DNA of 20,876 nt from an uncultured Bacilli bacterium (lineage in GTDB: Bacteria; Bacillota_I; Bacilli_A; RF39; UBA660): positions 1-20,876 of the forward strand of contig CANQLF010000067.1 in NCBI GenBank assembly GCA_947624635.1, given 5' to 3'. A program made the position numbers and the translations under genes. The notes under the pieces are model-generated. The model did not search any database. It was not told the DNA's origin and saw nothing but the letters and a program-made list of their open reading frames with translations. The stretch's first letter is position 1. Every line of letters starts with the position of its first letter. Positions 6,327-14,244 of this stretch are shown in pieces.

Positions 6327-8441
6327 ATGAATAATGAAGTAAATCCATTTGCTGAATCTATAGAAAAGCCTCTAGAAAAATATGGTAGAGATATCGTAGA
6401 GGATGTAAAGAAAGGAAAAATTGATCCAGTAATTGGAAGAGATGAAGAAGTTAGAAATATAACTAGAATTTTATCTAGAAAAACAAAAAACAATCCAGTA
6501 TTAATAGGTGAACCAGGTGTTGGTAAAACTGCAATTGTAGAAGGACTTGCGCAACGTATAGTTAAAGGGGACGTTCCAAACAGCCTAAAAGATAAAACTA
6601 TATGGGAATTAGATATGGGTTCATTAATTGCAGGTGCGAAATATCGTGGTGAATTTGAAGAAAGATTAAAAGCAGTATTAAAAGAAATTAAAGAAAGTGA
6701 CGGTAGAATAATTTTATTCATAGATGAAATTCACATGATAGTAGGAGCAGGCGCTACAGAAGGCGCAATGGATGCGGGCAATATGTTAAAACCAATGCTT
6801 GCTCGTGGTGAAATTCATACAATAGGCGCAACTACATTAAATGAATATAGAAAGTACATTGAAAAAGATGGTGCCTTAGAACGTCGTTTTCAAAAAGTTA
6901 TTGTATCTGAACCTAACGTGCTAGATACCATTACAATATTACGTGGGCTAAAACAAAGATTTGAAGTCCATCATGGAGTAACAATTTCTGATAAAGCTAT
7001 TGTTGCAGCTGCTAATATGTCTAATAGATATATAACAGATAGATTCTTACCTGATAAAGCAATAGACTTAATAGATGAAGCTTGTGCAACTATAAAAGTA
7101 CAAATGGATTCTGTTCCTGTAGAACTTGATACATTAACAAGAAAAATAATGAGATTAGAAATAGAAAAGCAAGCACTAAAAAAGGAAAAAGATGAATTAT
7201 CTAAAAAACGTTTAGAAGAAATCGATACTAAACTTACTTCTCTAAAAAGTGAAGAGGGTAAAATAAGAACTTTATGGGAAGAAGAAAAAGGTATAAATGA
7301 TAAAGTAAGTGCAAAGAAAAAAGAATTAGAAGATGCTAAATTCAGATTAGAAACAGCTGAAAACAATTATGACCTTGAATCTGCAGCTAAATTAAGACAT
7401 GGAATTATACCAGAAATAGAAAAAGAACTAGCTAAATTAAAAGCTAAGGATGAAAGCAAAATGATAAGTGATACAGTAACAGAAGAAGATGTGGCTAGTA
7501 TTATTTCACGTTGGACAAATATTCCTGTAACTAAATTAGTAGCAGGTGAAAAAGAAAAACTACTAAATTTAGAAGACAACATGAAAAAAAGAGTAATGGG
7601 TCAAGATAATGCAATACATTTAGTATCAGAAGCAATAATTAGAGCAAGAGCAGGTATAAAAGATCCTAATAGACCAATTGGTTCATTCATATTCCTAGGC
7701 CCAACTGGTGTAGGTAAAACAGAAGTCGCAAGAACTTTAGCTTATGAATTATTCGATGATGAAAGACACATGATAAGAATAGATATGTCAGAATATATGG
7801 AATCGCACTCAGTTGCTAGACTTATCGGTTCTCCTCCAGGATATGTAGGGTATGATGATGGAGGACAACTTACAGAAGCAGTTAGAAGAAATCCATATAG
7901 TATAATATTATTTGACGAAATAGAAAAAGCTCATAGAGATGTATTTAATATTTTATTACAAATATTAGATGATGGTAGAATAACTGATGGTCAAGGTAGA
8001 ACTGTAGACTTTAAAAATACTATCATTATAATGACATCTAACTTAGGTAGTGAATACATTTTAAATAATGATAGTGAAAGTGATAATATGGTTATGAATG
8101 AATTAAAAGCTACTTTTAGACCAGAGTTCATAAATAGAATTGATGAAATAATTATATTTAATTCACTTGATAAGCACGTAATGTATAAAATACTTGATAA
8201 ATTAATTAGTGAAATAGAATATAGATTAAGTGATAAAAATATTAAATTAAATTTAACAAATAAAGCTAAAGATTATATTATTGATAATGGTAGTGATGTA
8301 ATGTATGGAGCTAGACCACTTAAAAGATTCGTAAGTAGAAATATTGAAACATTACTTGCTAAACAAATTATATTGGGTAATATAGACTTTGGTAAAACTA
8401 TTAATATTGATGTTATAAATGATGAATTAGTTTTGAACTAG
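6327..8441 (+). CDS. clpB: ClpB-type disaggregase without N-domain
   Basis: ClpB is a hexameric AAA+ unfoldase that works with DnaK to pull proteins out of aggregates after heat stress. The 704-residue product has ring 1 with Walker A GEPGVGKT (61-68) and Walker B ILFIDEIH, pore loop AKYRGEFE, a long coiled-coil middle domain (about 265-375), and ring 2 with Walker A GPTGVGKT (458-465), Walker B IILFDEIE and pore loop GYVGYDDGG. The long middle domain and lack of a visible ClpP-binding loop favour ClpB over ClpC. The usual N-terminal domain of about 150 residues is missing. The gene has its own promoter and strong ribosome site, and the sequence upstream is fully occupied by fic and CIRCE. 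The ATG at 6327 is placed seven bases from GGAGG; one at 6321 is too close. CIRCE predicts HrcA control. Confidence 0.94.
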   Translation: MNNEVNPFAESIEKPLEKYGRDIVEDVKKGKIDPVIGRDEEVRNITRILSRKTKNNPVLIGEPGVGKTAIVEGLAQRIVKGDVPNSLKDKTIWELDMGSLIAGAKYRGEFEERLKAVLKEIKESDGRIILFIDEIHMIVGAGATEGAMDAGNMLKPMLARGEIHTIGATTLNEYRKYIEKDGALERRFQKVIVSEPNVLDTITILRGLKQRFEVHHGVTISDKAIVAAANMSNRYITDRFLPDKAIDLIDEACATIKVQMDSVPVELDTLTRKIMRLEIEKQALKKEKDELSKKRLEEIDTKLTSLKSEEGKIRTLWEEEKGINDKVSAKKKELEDAKFRLETAENNYDLESAAKLRHGIIPEIEKELAKLKAKDESKMISDTVTEEDVASIISRWTNIPVTKLVAGEKEKLLNLEDNMKKRVMGQDNAIHLVSEAIIRARAGIKDPNRPIGSFIFLGPTGVGKTEVARTLAYELFDDERHMIRIDMSEYMESHSVARLIGSPPGYVGYDDGGQLTEAVRRNPYSIILFDEIEKAHRDVFNILLQILDDGRITDGQGRTVDFKNTIIIMTSNLGSEYILNNDSESDNMVMNELKATFRPEFINRIDEIIIFNSLDKHVMYKILDKLISEIEYRLSDKNIKLNLTNKAKDYIIDNGSDVMYGARPLKRFVSRNIETLLAKQIILGNIDFGKTINIDVINDELVLN

Positions 8442-8453
8442 TTCATCATTTTT
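8418..8453 (+). terminator. clpB terminator overlapping its stop codon
   Basis: A 15-bp stem with one T-G pair (8418-8432 with 8436-8450), a three-base loop and a T-run. The TAG stop of clpB lies in the 3' arm. It insulates clpB from the poly-G promoter that begins a few bases later. Confidence 0.85.
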
Positions 8454-8457
8454 AAAA

Positions 8458-8470
8458 TGTAAACTTTACA
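8458..8470. promoter_or_regulatory. Operator-like inverted repeat upstream of surface gene 2
   Basis: TGTAA-ACT-TTACA, the core of the repeat also seen at 122-136. It begins five bases after the clpB terminator and lies 28 bases before the -35 at 8499. Confidence 0.5.
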
Positions 8471-8498
8471 ACAAATTTCAAAAAAATGTGGAAAACTC

Positions 8499-8525
8499 TT
8501 GAAATTTGGGGGGGGATGATAAAAT
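8499..8525 (+). promoter_or_regulatory. Promoter of surface gene 2 with a G8 run in the spacer
   Basis: The -35 TTGAAA is at 8499-8504, the G8 run at 8508-8515, and the extended -10 TGATAAAAT ends at 8525. The spacer is 15 bases, the same as upstream of surface gene 1. A hairpin AAAAGTT-GAA-AACTTTT (8538-8554) lies in the early leader. Confidence 0.65.
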
Positions 8526-8576
8526 ATTATTAGATACAAAAGTTGAAAACTTTTTACTAATAAAGGAGTTAAGTAT

Positions 8577-10217
8577 ATGGAAAATAATAATAGAAAAAAT
8601 AAAATAATAATGATGATAGTTGGAATAATTGTTTTATTAGTAGTTGTTGCAGGAACTACTTATGCTTGGTTTAGCTCAACATCATCTGCAAATTCAGGTA
8701 ACATAACTACAGCTAAAGAAGAATTAGAGTTAGATATCAAAGGAGCTACTCATGTTAGTAACATTAAGCCTACTAGCGAATTTGTAGTACATGGTATGTG
8801 TAGAAGGGGTCTTAATAAGCTTGATTATACAAATTGTCCTGCTCCACCAATTGCAATAGAAGAAGGGCCAAATAGAACAAATAAAGATATAGTAAGTATA
8901 CCAATAACTGTGACAAGTAATTCTACAATAGATATAAATTATAATTTATACATAGATTTAGAAAATTTAGAGTTAAATGATAAATTATCAGGTGGAACAA
9001 CAGAAGATATCAAATGGGTTTTACATGATTTTTTCAGTGAAAGTAGTGTTTCGACCCGTCCCAAGACATTTGGCGACTTTTACGAGCCAGAAAGAAAACA
9101 AACAATGTTATATGAAGTACCAATAAAACCTAAAGAAACACATTATTATTTATTGTACATATATATAAATGAAAGTAATGAAGATCAAAATAAATTACAA
9201 AATGCATCATTTGATGTAAATATAAGTGTAGATACTAAAAAGTTGGATGTTGTAGGTAGAAAATTATCAGAAGTGGTACTAGAGAATAATATTATAAAGG
9301 ATAGAGAACCAAGTTACAAAATAATAAACAAACCAGATGAAGAATATGGACAACTAAAACTTTTAAGTTTAGATAAAGGATTATTTAAAGTCCAAAATAC
9401 AGATAAAAATATATATTATTTTAGAGGTATATTACCATATAACCATTACGGAGATATTAATAATGTCATTTCAAATATAGTATATTTTGGAAGATATAAA
9501 GCTAATAATAATATTTTTAATTTGGATTCATCATATGAAGGAATGCCTATGAGATGGCAAATACTTAGAATAAACGATGATGGAAGCGTTGTGTTATTAT
9601 TTTTACCGGATTATAATTTAAACAAAACTTTTGAGTGGAAAAATGATAGTGGGAACCCAGATTACGAGGGAAGTAATATAAAACAAGAGTTAGAAACATG
9701 GTTTAATACTACATTTAGTGAAAAAGAAAAAAGTATGATAAAACAAACAACATATTGTAATGATAGAAGTGAAGGTTATAATGGAGTAAAAAATAGATTA
9801 GCTAAAGATAATCCAGAACCAACACTAGAATGTAGTGATGAAAATGACAGAATAAATTCTCAAATAGGATTACTTACTGCTGATGAAATAGTTATGGCTG
9901 GCGGATTTGATTATAGCTACTTAAGTAGCAAAAATTTATATTATGATTATGACAGGGATTATGGTGATTTATTTATAGATTGTAGGAACATGCGTACTTT
10001 TACTATGTCACCTTATTCTAATGATAGTATTTATTATTATGATAGTAATTCATATATGGAATCAAATACAACTTCAGAAAGCGGATATATATATCCTGTA
10101 ATAACATTAAAACCAAATGTAACTATCTCTAACGGAACAACATTTAATGAAATCGCCCTTTCTACTGGATTTACTGATGAAGGTTACTATTTTTATTTTG
10201 TCGGATATGATGAATAA
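8577..10217 (+). CDS. SipW-type signal surface protein with DUF6273-like C-terminal domain (paralogue 2)
   Basis: A 546-residue paralogue of the first gene in the window, function unknown. A basic N-terminus, hydrophobic segment 10-27 and TTYAWFSSTSS form a SipW-type export signal. The middle region shares NIKPT, NSTIDI and EDQNKLQ blocks with paralogue 1. The C-terminal part (about 300-512) shares MRWQILRINDDGSVVL, the CND/LEC cysteine pair (C394, C419) and LLTADEIVMAGG. It differs by an insert with two more cysteines (C75, C87) and a tyrosine-rich stretch at about 455-495, a natural place for antigenic or ligand variation. The start ATG follows AAAGGAG by eight bases. The two genes are separated by about 6.8 kb of unrelated genes. 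Confidence 0.8.
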   Translation: MENNNRKNKIIMMIVGIIVLLVVVAGTTYAWFSSTSSANSGNITTAKEELELDIKGATHVSNIKPTSEFVVHGMCRRGLNKLDYTNCPAPPIAIEEGPNRTNKDIVSIPITVTSNSTIDINYNLYIDLENLELNDKLSGGTTEDIKWVLHDFFSESSVSTRPKTFGDFYEPERKQTMLYEVPIKPKETHYYLLYIYINESNEDQNKLQNASFDVNISVDTKKLDVVGRKLSEVVLENNIIKDREPSYKIINKPDEEYGQLKLLSLDKGLFKVQNTDKNIYYFRGILPYNHYGDINNVISNIVYFGRYKANNNIFNLDSSYEGMPMRWQILRINDDGSVVLLFLPDYNLNKTFEWKNDSGNPDYEGSNIKQELETWFNTTFSEKEKSMIKQTTYCNDRSEGYNGVKNRLAKDNPEPTLECSDENDRINSQIGLLTADEIVMAGGFDYSYLSSKNLYYDYDRDYGDLFIDCRNMRTFTMSPYSNDSIYYYDSNSYMESNTTSESGYIYPVITLKPNVTISNGTTFNEIALSTGFTDEGYYFYFVGYDE

Positions 10218-10263
10218 AAAAATTAATTAATTTTAAAATTTATGTGATTTTTAAAATAATATT

Positions 10264-10299
10264 ATAATATATTAAATAAATTTTAATATATTATTTTTC
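10264..10299 (+). terminator. Terminator of surface gene 2
   Basis: A 13-bp perfect, all-AT stem (10264-10276 with 10282-10294), a five-base loop and TTTTTCT. It lies 46 bases past the stop codon. Confidence 0.65.
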
Positions 10300-10307
10300 T
10301 ATTCTGC

Positions 10308-10336
10308 TTCAATTTTAATTATGCTTATGATATAAT
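10308..10336 (+). promoter_or_regulatory. Promoter of the HerA gene
   Basis: A perfect TATAAT at 10331-10336 with an upstream TGA gives an extended -10. A weak TTCAAT at 10308-10313 lies 17 bases before it. Confidence 0.65.
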
Positions 10337-10361
10337 TGGTAATAGAATAGGAAGAGGAATT

Positions 10362-12143
10362 ATGTTAGGAAAAGTAATAGGAATAGATGAAAATATAGTA
10401 AAAGTAAAATTAGAAATTGAAGAAAATGCTATAAGTGAACTAGTAAACACACATATAGTATTTGAAAGTAATGATAGTCTTCTAGTAGGTGAAGTAGTAA
10501 AAATAGATGAAGGAATAGCTAGTATTTTATTAGTTGGAGAATTTTTTAATAATAATTTTTTAGCGGGTTCAATAAAAAAGCCTGAATTGAGTAGCAAAGT
10601 TAGAAAGATAAATGATAATGAATTAGATTTATTAATTGGTATAGATAAAACTAATCCTAATAATTATTTATATTTAGGTAAAACACATATTTATAATGAA
10701 TATCCGATAAATATAAAATACAATGATTTCTTTAGTGGACATTTTGCAATATTTGGTAATACTGGTAGTGGTAAAAGTTGTGGTGTTACAAGAATAATAC
10801 AAAATATATTTGAAAAATCTAATCCTATTGCATATAAAGCAAATTTATTTATATTTGATGTGTATGGGGAATACAATACTGCATTTAGAGATATAAATAT
10901 AAAATACCCTAATATAAATTCTAAAATATATACAACAAACTTAAATCAATATCAAGATCCAATAATAAATATTCCTTTTTGGTTATTAGGTTTAGATGAT
11001 ATAGCACTTTTATTAGATGCTACAAATCCTATACAACTTCCAATAATTCAAAAAGCCTTAAAATTAGTACAAATATTTGGAAGAAAAGAAGATGAATTAG
11101 TATTAAAACATAAAAATAATATAATTGCGAAGGCTCTGCAACAAATTTTATATAGTGGTAGGACGCCATCTCAAATAAGAGATCAAATTTTAGCTGTTTT
11201 ATCTACATATAATACAAGTGAATTAAATACTGAAACTAAAATTGTACAACCAGGGTATATTAGAACATTAAAACAATGTTTACAAATAGATTCATCTGGT
11301 AAAATAAATGAAATGGAATTAGTGAGTGACTTTATAAAACAGTTTATTGATGATTCTCTAGAGTATGTAGTTCCTACAACGCCTTATGCTTATGGATTAA
11401 AGGAATTTAAAGAAGCTTTAGATTTCGCACTTATCTCAGAAGGTATACTTAAAAGTGATAGTATATATGATCAAACAAACTTGCTTAGAGTTAGATTAGA
11501 ATCGTTAATAAATGGAGAAACTTCTAAATATTTTTCATATGATAAATATGTTTCTAGAGAAGAATATATTAAAGAATTATTAACAGCTAATAATAGTCAA
11601 AAATGTCAAATAGTTGATTTTAATATGAATTATGTAGATGATAGACTGGCTAAAGTAATAGTTAAAATATATTCTAAAATGTTATTTGATTACGCAACTA
11701 AATTAAAGTATAGAGCTACATTTCCTTTCCACATAATTGTTGAAGAAGCTCATAGATATATTCAAAATGATTTAGATACAGCATTGCTAGGTTATAACAT
11801 ATTCGATAGAATAGCAAAAGAAGGTAGAAAATATGGAGTTATTTTAGGACTTATTTCACAAAGACCTTCAGAACTTAGTGAAACTGCACTATCACAATGT
11901 TCTAACTTTCTAATATTTAGAATGATGCATCCAAAAGATTTAAGTTACGTTGAAGAAATGGTTCCAAATATAACTAGTGAAATATCTAAAAAACTTAAAA
12001 CGTTACAATCTGGTAGTTGTATAGGTTTTGGATCTTCTTTTAAAATTCCAATAGTAATGAAATTTGATTTACCTGATCCAATGCCACAATCTACTAATTG
12101 TGATATAGTTAATAACTGGTTCATAAATATAGGAAAAAATTAA
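10362..12143 (+). CDS. HerA/DUF87-family hexameric ATPase
   Basis: HerA ATPases are FtsK-like ring motors that translocate on DNA, usually partnered with a nuclease such as NurA. The 593-residue product has a beta-rich N-terminal HAS-barrel-like part (1-80), Walker A GNTGSGKS at 132-139, IFDVYGEYN at 164-171, Walker B HIIVEEAH at 457-464 and the family's SQRPSEL motif at 499-505. All core ATPase residues are present. No nurA, Sir2, DUF4297 or other nuclease gene adjoins it, so it acts alone or with a partner elsewhere. It has its own promoter and terminator and an AGGAAGAGGA ribosome site. Roles in repair, plasmid or phage defence are inference. Confidence 0.85.
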   Translation: MLGKVIGIDENIVKVKLEIEENAISELVNTHIVFESNDSLLVGEVVKIDEGIASILLVGEFFNNNFLAGSIKKPELSSKVRKINDNELDLLIGIDKTNPNNYLYLGKTHIYNEYPINIKYNDFFSGHFAIFGNTGSGKSCGVTRIIQNIFEKSNPIAYKANLFIFDVYGEYNTAFRDINIKYPNINSKIYTTNLNQYQDPIINIPFWLLGLDDIALLLDATNPIQLPIIQKALKLVQIFGRKEDELVLKHKNNIIAKALQQILYSGRTPSQIRDQILAVLSTYNTSELNTETKIVQPGYIRTLKQCLQIDSSGKINEMELVSDFIKQFIDDSLEYVVPTTPYAYGLKEFKEALDFALISEGILKSDSIYDQTNLLRVRLESLINGETSKYFSYDKYVSREEYIKELLTANNSQKCQIVDFNMNYVDDRLAKVIVKIYSKMLFDYATKLKYRATFPFHIIVEEAHRYIQNDLDTALLGYNIFDRIAKEGRKYGVILGLISQRPSELSETALSQCSNFLIFRMMHPKDLSYVEEMVPNITSEISKKLKTLQSGSCIGFGSSFKIPIVMKFDLPDPMPQSTNCDIVNNWFINIGKN

Positions 12144-12160
12144 TATCTTTTCCTATTTTT
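12129..12160 (+). terminator. Terminator of the HerA gene
   Basis: A 9-bp perfect stem ATAGGAAAA/TTTTCCTAT (12129-12137 with 12148-12156) with a ten-base loop that contains the stop codon, followed by TTTT. Confidence 0.75.
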
Positions 12161-12191
12161 CTTTAAAAAACTACAAAATTTGACAAAATAC

Positions 12192-12221
12192 TTTACACAA
12201 AATGTTGAAATGTGCTAATAT
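12192..12221 (+). promoter_or_regulatory. Promoter of the cadherin-like surface gene
   Basis: TTTACA (12192-12197) and the extended -10 TGCTAATAT (hexamer 12216-12221) are 18 bases apart. A second, better -35 match TTGACA at 12180-12185 has no suitable -10 at 17 bases. The leader is about 70 bases. Confidence 0.5.
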
Positions 12222-12224
12222 TAA

Positions 12225-12240
12225 ATTGTAAGTTTACAAT
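12225..12240. promoter_or_regulatory. Operator-like inverted repeat at the start of the third surface-gene transcript
   Basis: ATTGTAA-GT-TTACAAT is a perfect 7-bp inverted repeat immediately downstream of the -10, where a repressor would block initiation. It shares TTGTAA/TTACAA half-sites with the repeat at 122-136. Confidence 0.5.
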
Positions 12241-12300
12241 AGTTTGGGAGATAATGTAAATTTATATTTATCAGAATTAAAATAGGATGGGGGAATGTTT

Positions 12301-14130
12301 ATGAAAAAAACAAAAAGTTTGTTTAAAAAGTTTACAGCTTTATTACTAACTTTATCAATTGGCTTTGGTTATTCAATCGTTCCAGTAATGGCTATGGAAA
12401 ATGATCAAGATAACGATGTTGTTGTTGAAGGTTTAGCTAATGAAGAAGTAGATTTACAAACAGAAGAAGAAATTACTGATAAAGAATATGAACAAATAAG
12501 TACAGAAGAATACGTTACTGTACAAGCTCCTATAATGACAGTAGATAATTCTTTAGGAATTGATGAAGTTCAAGAATTATTAGATAAGGCCAATTCTTTA
12601 GTAGGTATCTTAGGTAGTTTAGGAGAAAGTATCACAGAATATGATAGTACTTTAACTGGTTATAGTACAAGGTTAGAAAGTATTAAGACAAGTGATAAGG
12701 ATGAATCAGAAAGTCTAGATACATTAAAAAGTGATATTTCAGGTACAATTACTAAAGTTACTAGTGATTTAAAAACTAAATTAAATAGCGCTTATACTGA
12801 ACTATCAACTAAAGCAAGTAATGAAGATTTACAAATACCAGAATACCTTAAGACTGTAGTTTCTAGTGTTTTAGAATCTTTAAAAGGCGATACTGTTGAT
12901 CTTGTAAATGTAACTAGTGAATATTTTGAATTAGTAAAAGTTTATAATGATAGTGTATTAAGTTATGCTAATACAGGATTAAAAGAAAAGTTAGAAGCTA
13001 ATATTAAAAATGTATTTGAAACTACATTAACAAAAGAAAAATATGATGAAATAGTAAATAATGTTACAGAAGGGTTTAAAGAAAAATTAGAAACAAATAT
13101 TACTAATGTAGAAACTTTAAAATCATATTTAAAAGAAAAATATACAGTTGATGATGCAACACTTGAAGCATTTATAAACTTAAATAACAGTAAAGTAGCT
13201 TTAATTGATGATTATAATTCATTTAAAAGTGAAATAGATGGATTAGTTATAGGTGATACTAGTGCTGCAGATCAACAATTAATGGATACATTATCTGGTA
13301 TTATAGAACTTGAAGTTTATAATATTGATTATGCTGATTATTTAGCTATTACTAGTGAAGAACAACAACAAATTTTATCAAAATTAAATATTACAGAAGA
13401 AATAATAAATAGTGTTGTAGCTAAATTAATTCCAGATACTGAAAATACTACTAGAGTTTCAATTTCAAATTTATTTAAAACTACTAAAGATTATTTTAGT
13501 AAGTCATTTGATAATACATTATCAAGCTTAAAAGTAAATAATACAGAATTAAATGTTGATGAGTTAGAACATACAGTTTATGTAGGAAATGATGTAACTA
13601 AATTAGATTTAGAATATATAACATCAGATAAAGATGCTGTTGTTGAAATAAGTGATAATGCATATGATTTACAAGTAGGAGAAAACATTGTATATATTTG
13701 GGTTATGGCACCAAATGGTACATGGAAAACATACACAATAAAAGTTATAAGAGAAGAAGCTAAGAAAGTTGCAGTACAAAACGTTGAACAAACAAATAGC
13801 ACAGATACAACAAGTAATGTTGTAATGTTAAGTAATAAAGTAACAAATGATAGTAGTTATGAAGAAGCAAAAGATGATGAAGTAAAATCAAATACAAGCG
13901 ATAGTAAAGATAAATATAATGAAGAAGTTAAAGAAGATGAAGGATTAAGTTGGTGGCTAGTTCTAATCATCGTTATATTAATCGCAGTCATTGCATTCAT
14001 AATTTATAAATTATTTGGTGATAAAGATGATCAAAATTTTGATAAAGTATTTATGAATTCTAATACTAATAAAAAAGTTGATCAAAAAAAGAACAATGTA
14101 AGCAATAATAAGAAAAAAAATAAAAAATAG
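12301..14130 (+). CDS. Secreted, membrane-anchored protein with cadherin-like domain
   Basis: A 609-residue protein of unknown function. A signal peptide (residues 1-31: basic start, hydrophobic FTALLLTLSIGFGYS, cleavage after VMA) leads to an acidic linker. A long helical, serine/threonine-rich region (about 75-400) follows, probably a coiled-coil stalk. A domain resembling the bacterial cadherin-like beta-sandwich (about 410-490, LKVNNTELN to NGTWKTYTIKVIRE) comes next, then a charged linker, a transmembrane helix (WWLVLIIVILIAVIAFIIYKL) and a lysine/asparagine-rich cytoplasmic tail. There is no LPXTG motif. The ATG at 12301 is chosen because the AGGATGGGGG site is seven bases away; one at 12295 is too close. 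An adhesin or envelope-spacer role is inferred. Confidence 0.75.
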   Translation: MKKTKSLFKKFTALLLTLSIGFGYSIVPVMAMENDQDNDVVVEGLANEEVDLQTEEEITDKEYEQISTEEYVTVQAPIMTVDNSLGIDEVQELLDKANSLVGILGSLGESITEYDSTLTGYSTRLESIKTSDKDESESLDTLKSDISGTITKVTSDLKTKLNSAYTELSTKASNEDLQIPEYLKTVVSSVLESLKGDTVDLVNVTSEYFELVKVYNDSVLSYANTGLKEKLEANIKNVFETTLTKEKYDEIVNNVTEGFKEKLETNITNVETLKSYLKEKYTVDDATLEAFINLNNSKVALIDDYNSFKSEIDGLVIGDTSAADQQLMDTLSGIIELEVYNIDYADYLAITSEEQQQILSKLNITEEIINSVVAKLIPDTENTTRVSISNLFKTTKDYFSKSFDNTLSSLKVNNTELNVDELEHTVYVGNDVTKLDLEYITSDKDAVVEISDNAYDLQVGENIVYIWVMAPNGTWKTYTIKVIREEAKKVAVQNVEQTNSTDTTSNVVMLSNKVTNDSSYEEAKDDEVKSNTSDSKDKYNEEVKEDEGLSWWLVLIIVILIAVIAFIIYKLFGDKDDQNFDKVFMNSNTNKKVDQKKNNVSNNKKKNKK

Positions 14131-14154
14131 TTAAAATGATTATAAAATTAAAAT

Positions 14155-14190
14155 AAACAGGAGATATAAAATTAATATTTCCTGTTTTGT
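14155..14190 (+). terminator. Terminator of the cadherin-like surface gene
   Basis: A 13-bp stem with one G-T pair (14155-14167 with 14175-14187), a seven-base loop and a T-rich tail. Confidence 0.85.
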
Positions 14191-14196
14191 TTGTGA

Positions 14197-14225
14197 TTGT
14201 GTTTCCTTTAGTTACATGATATACT
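14197..14225 (+). promoter_or_regulatory. uvrC promoter
   Basis: TTGTGT (14197-14202), a 17-base spacer and the extended -10 TGATATACT (hexamer 14220-14225). It begins right after the previous terminator. No LexA-like box is seen. Confidence 0.65.
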
Positions 14226-14244
14226 TTTTATTGGGGAGATGCCT

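Larger units (their letters stand above)
8458..8556. repeat. Second copy of the poly-G promoter cassette
   Basis: These 99 bases match 123-221 with three substitutions and no gaps. The cassette holds the inverted repeat, -35, G8 run, extended -10 and a small hairpin. Outside it the sequences diverge at once on both sides, apart from the homologous downstream genes. Confidence 0.9.

Noticed and set aside
6299..7582. Three minus-strand frames opposite clpB
   Set aside because: They are complementary shadows of a strongly conserved gene, serine/phenylalanine-rich as expected from antisense of lysine/glutamate codons.
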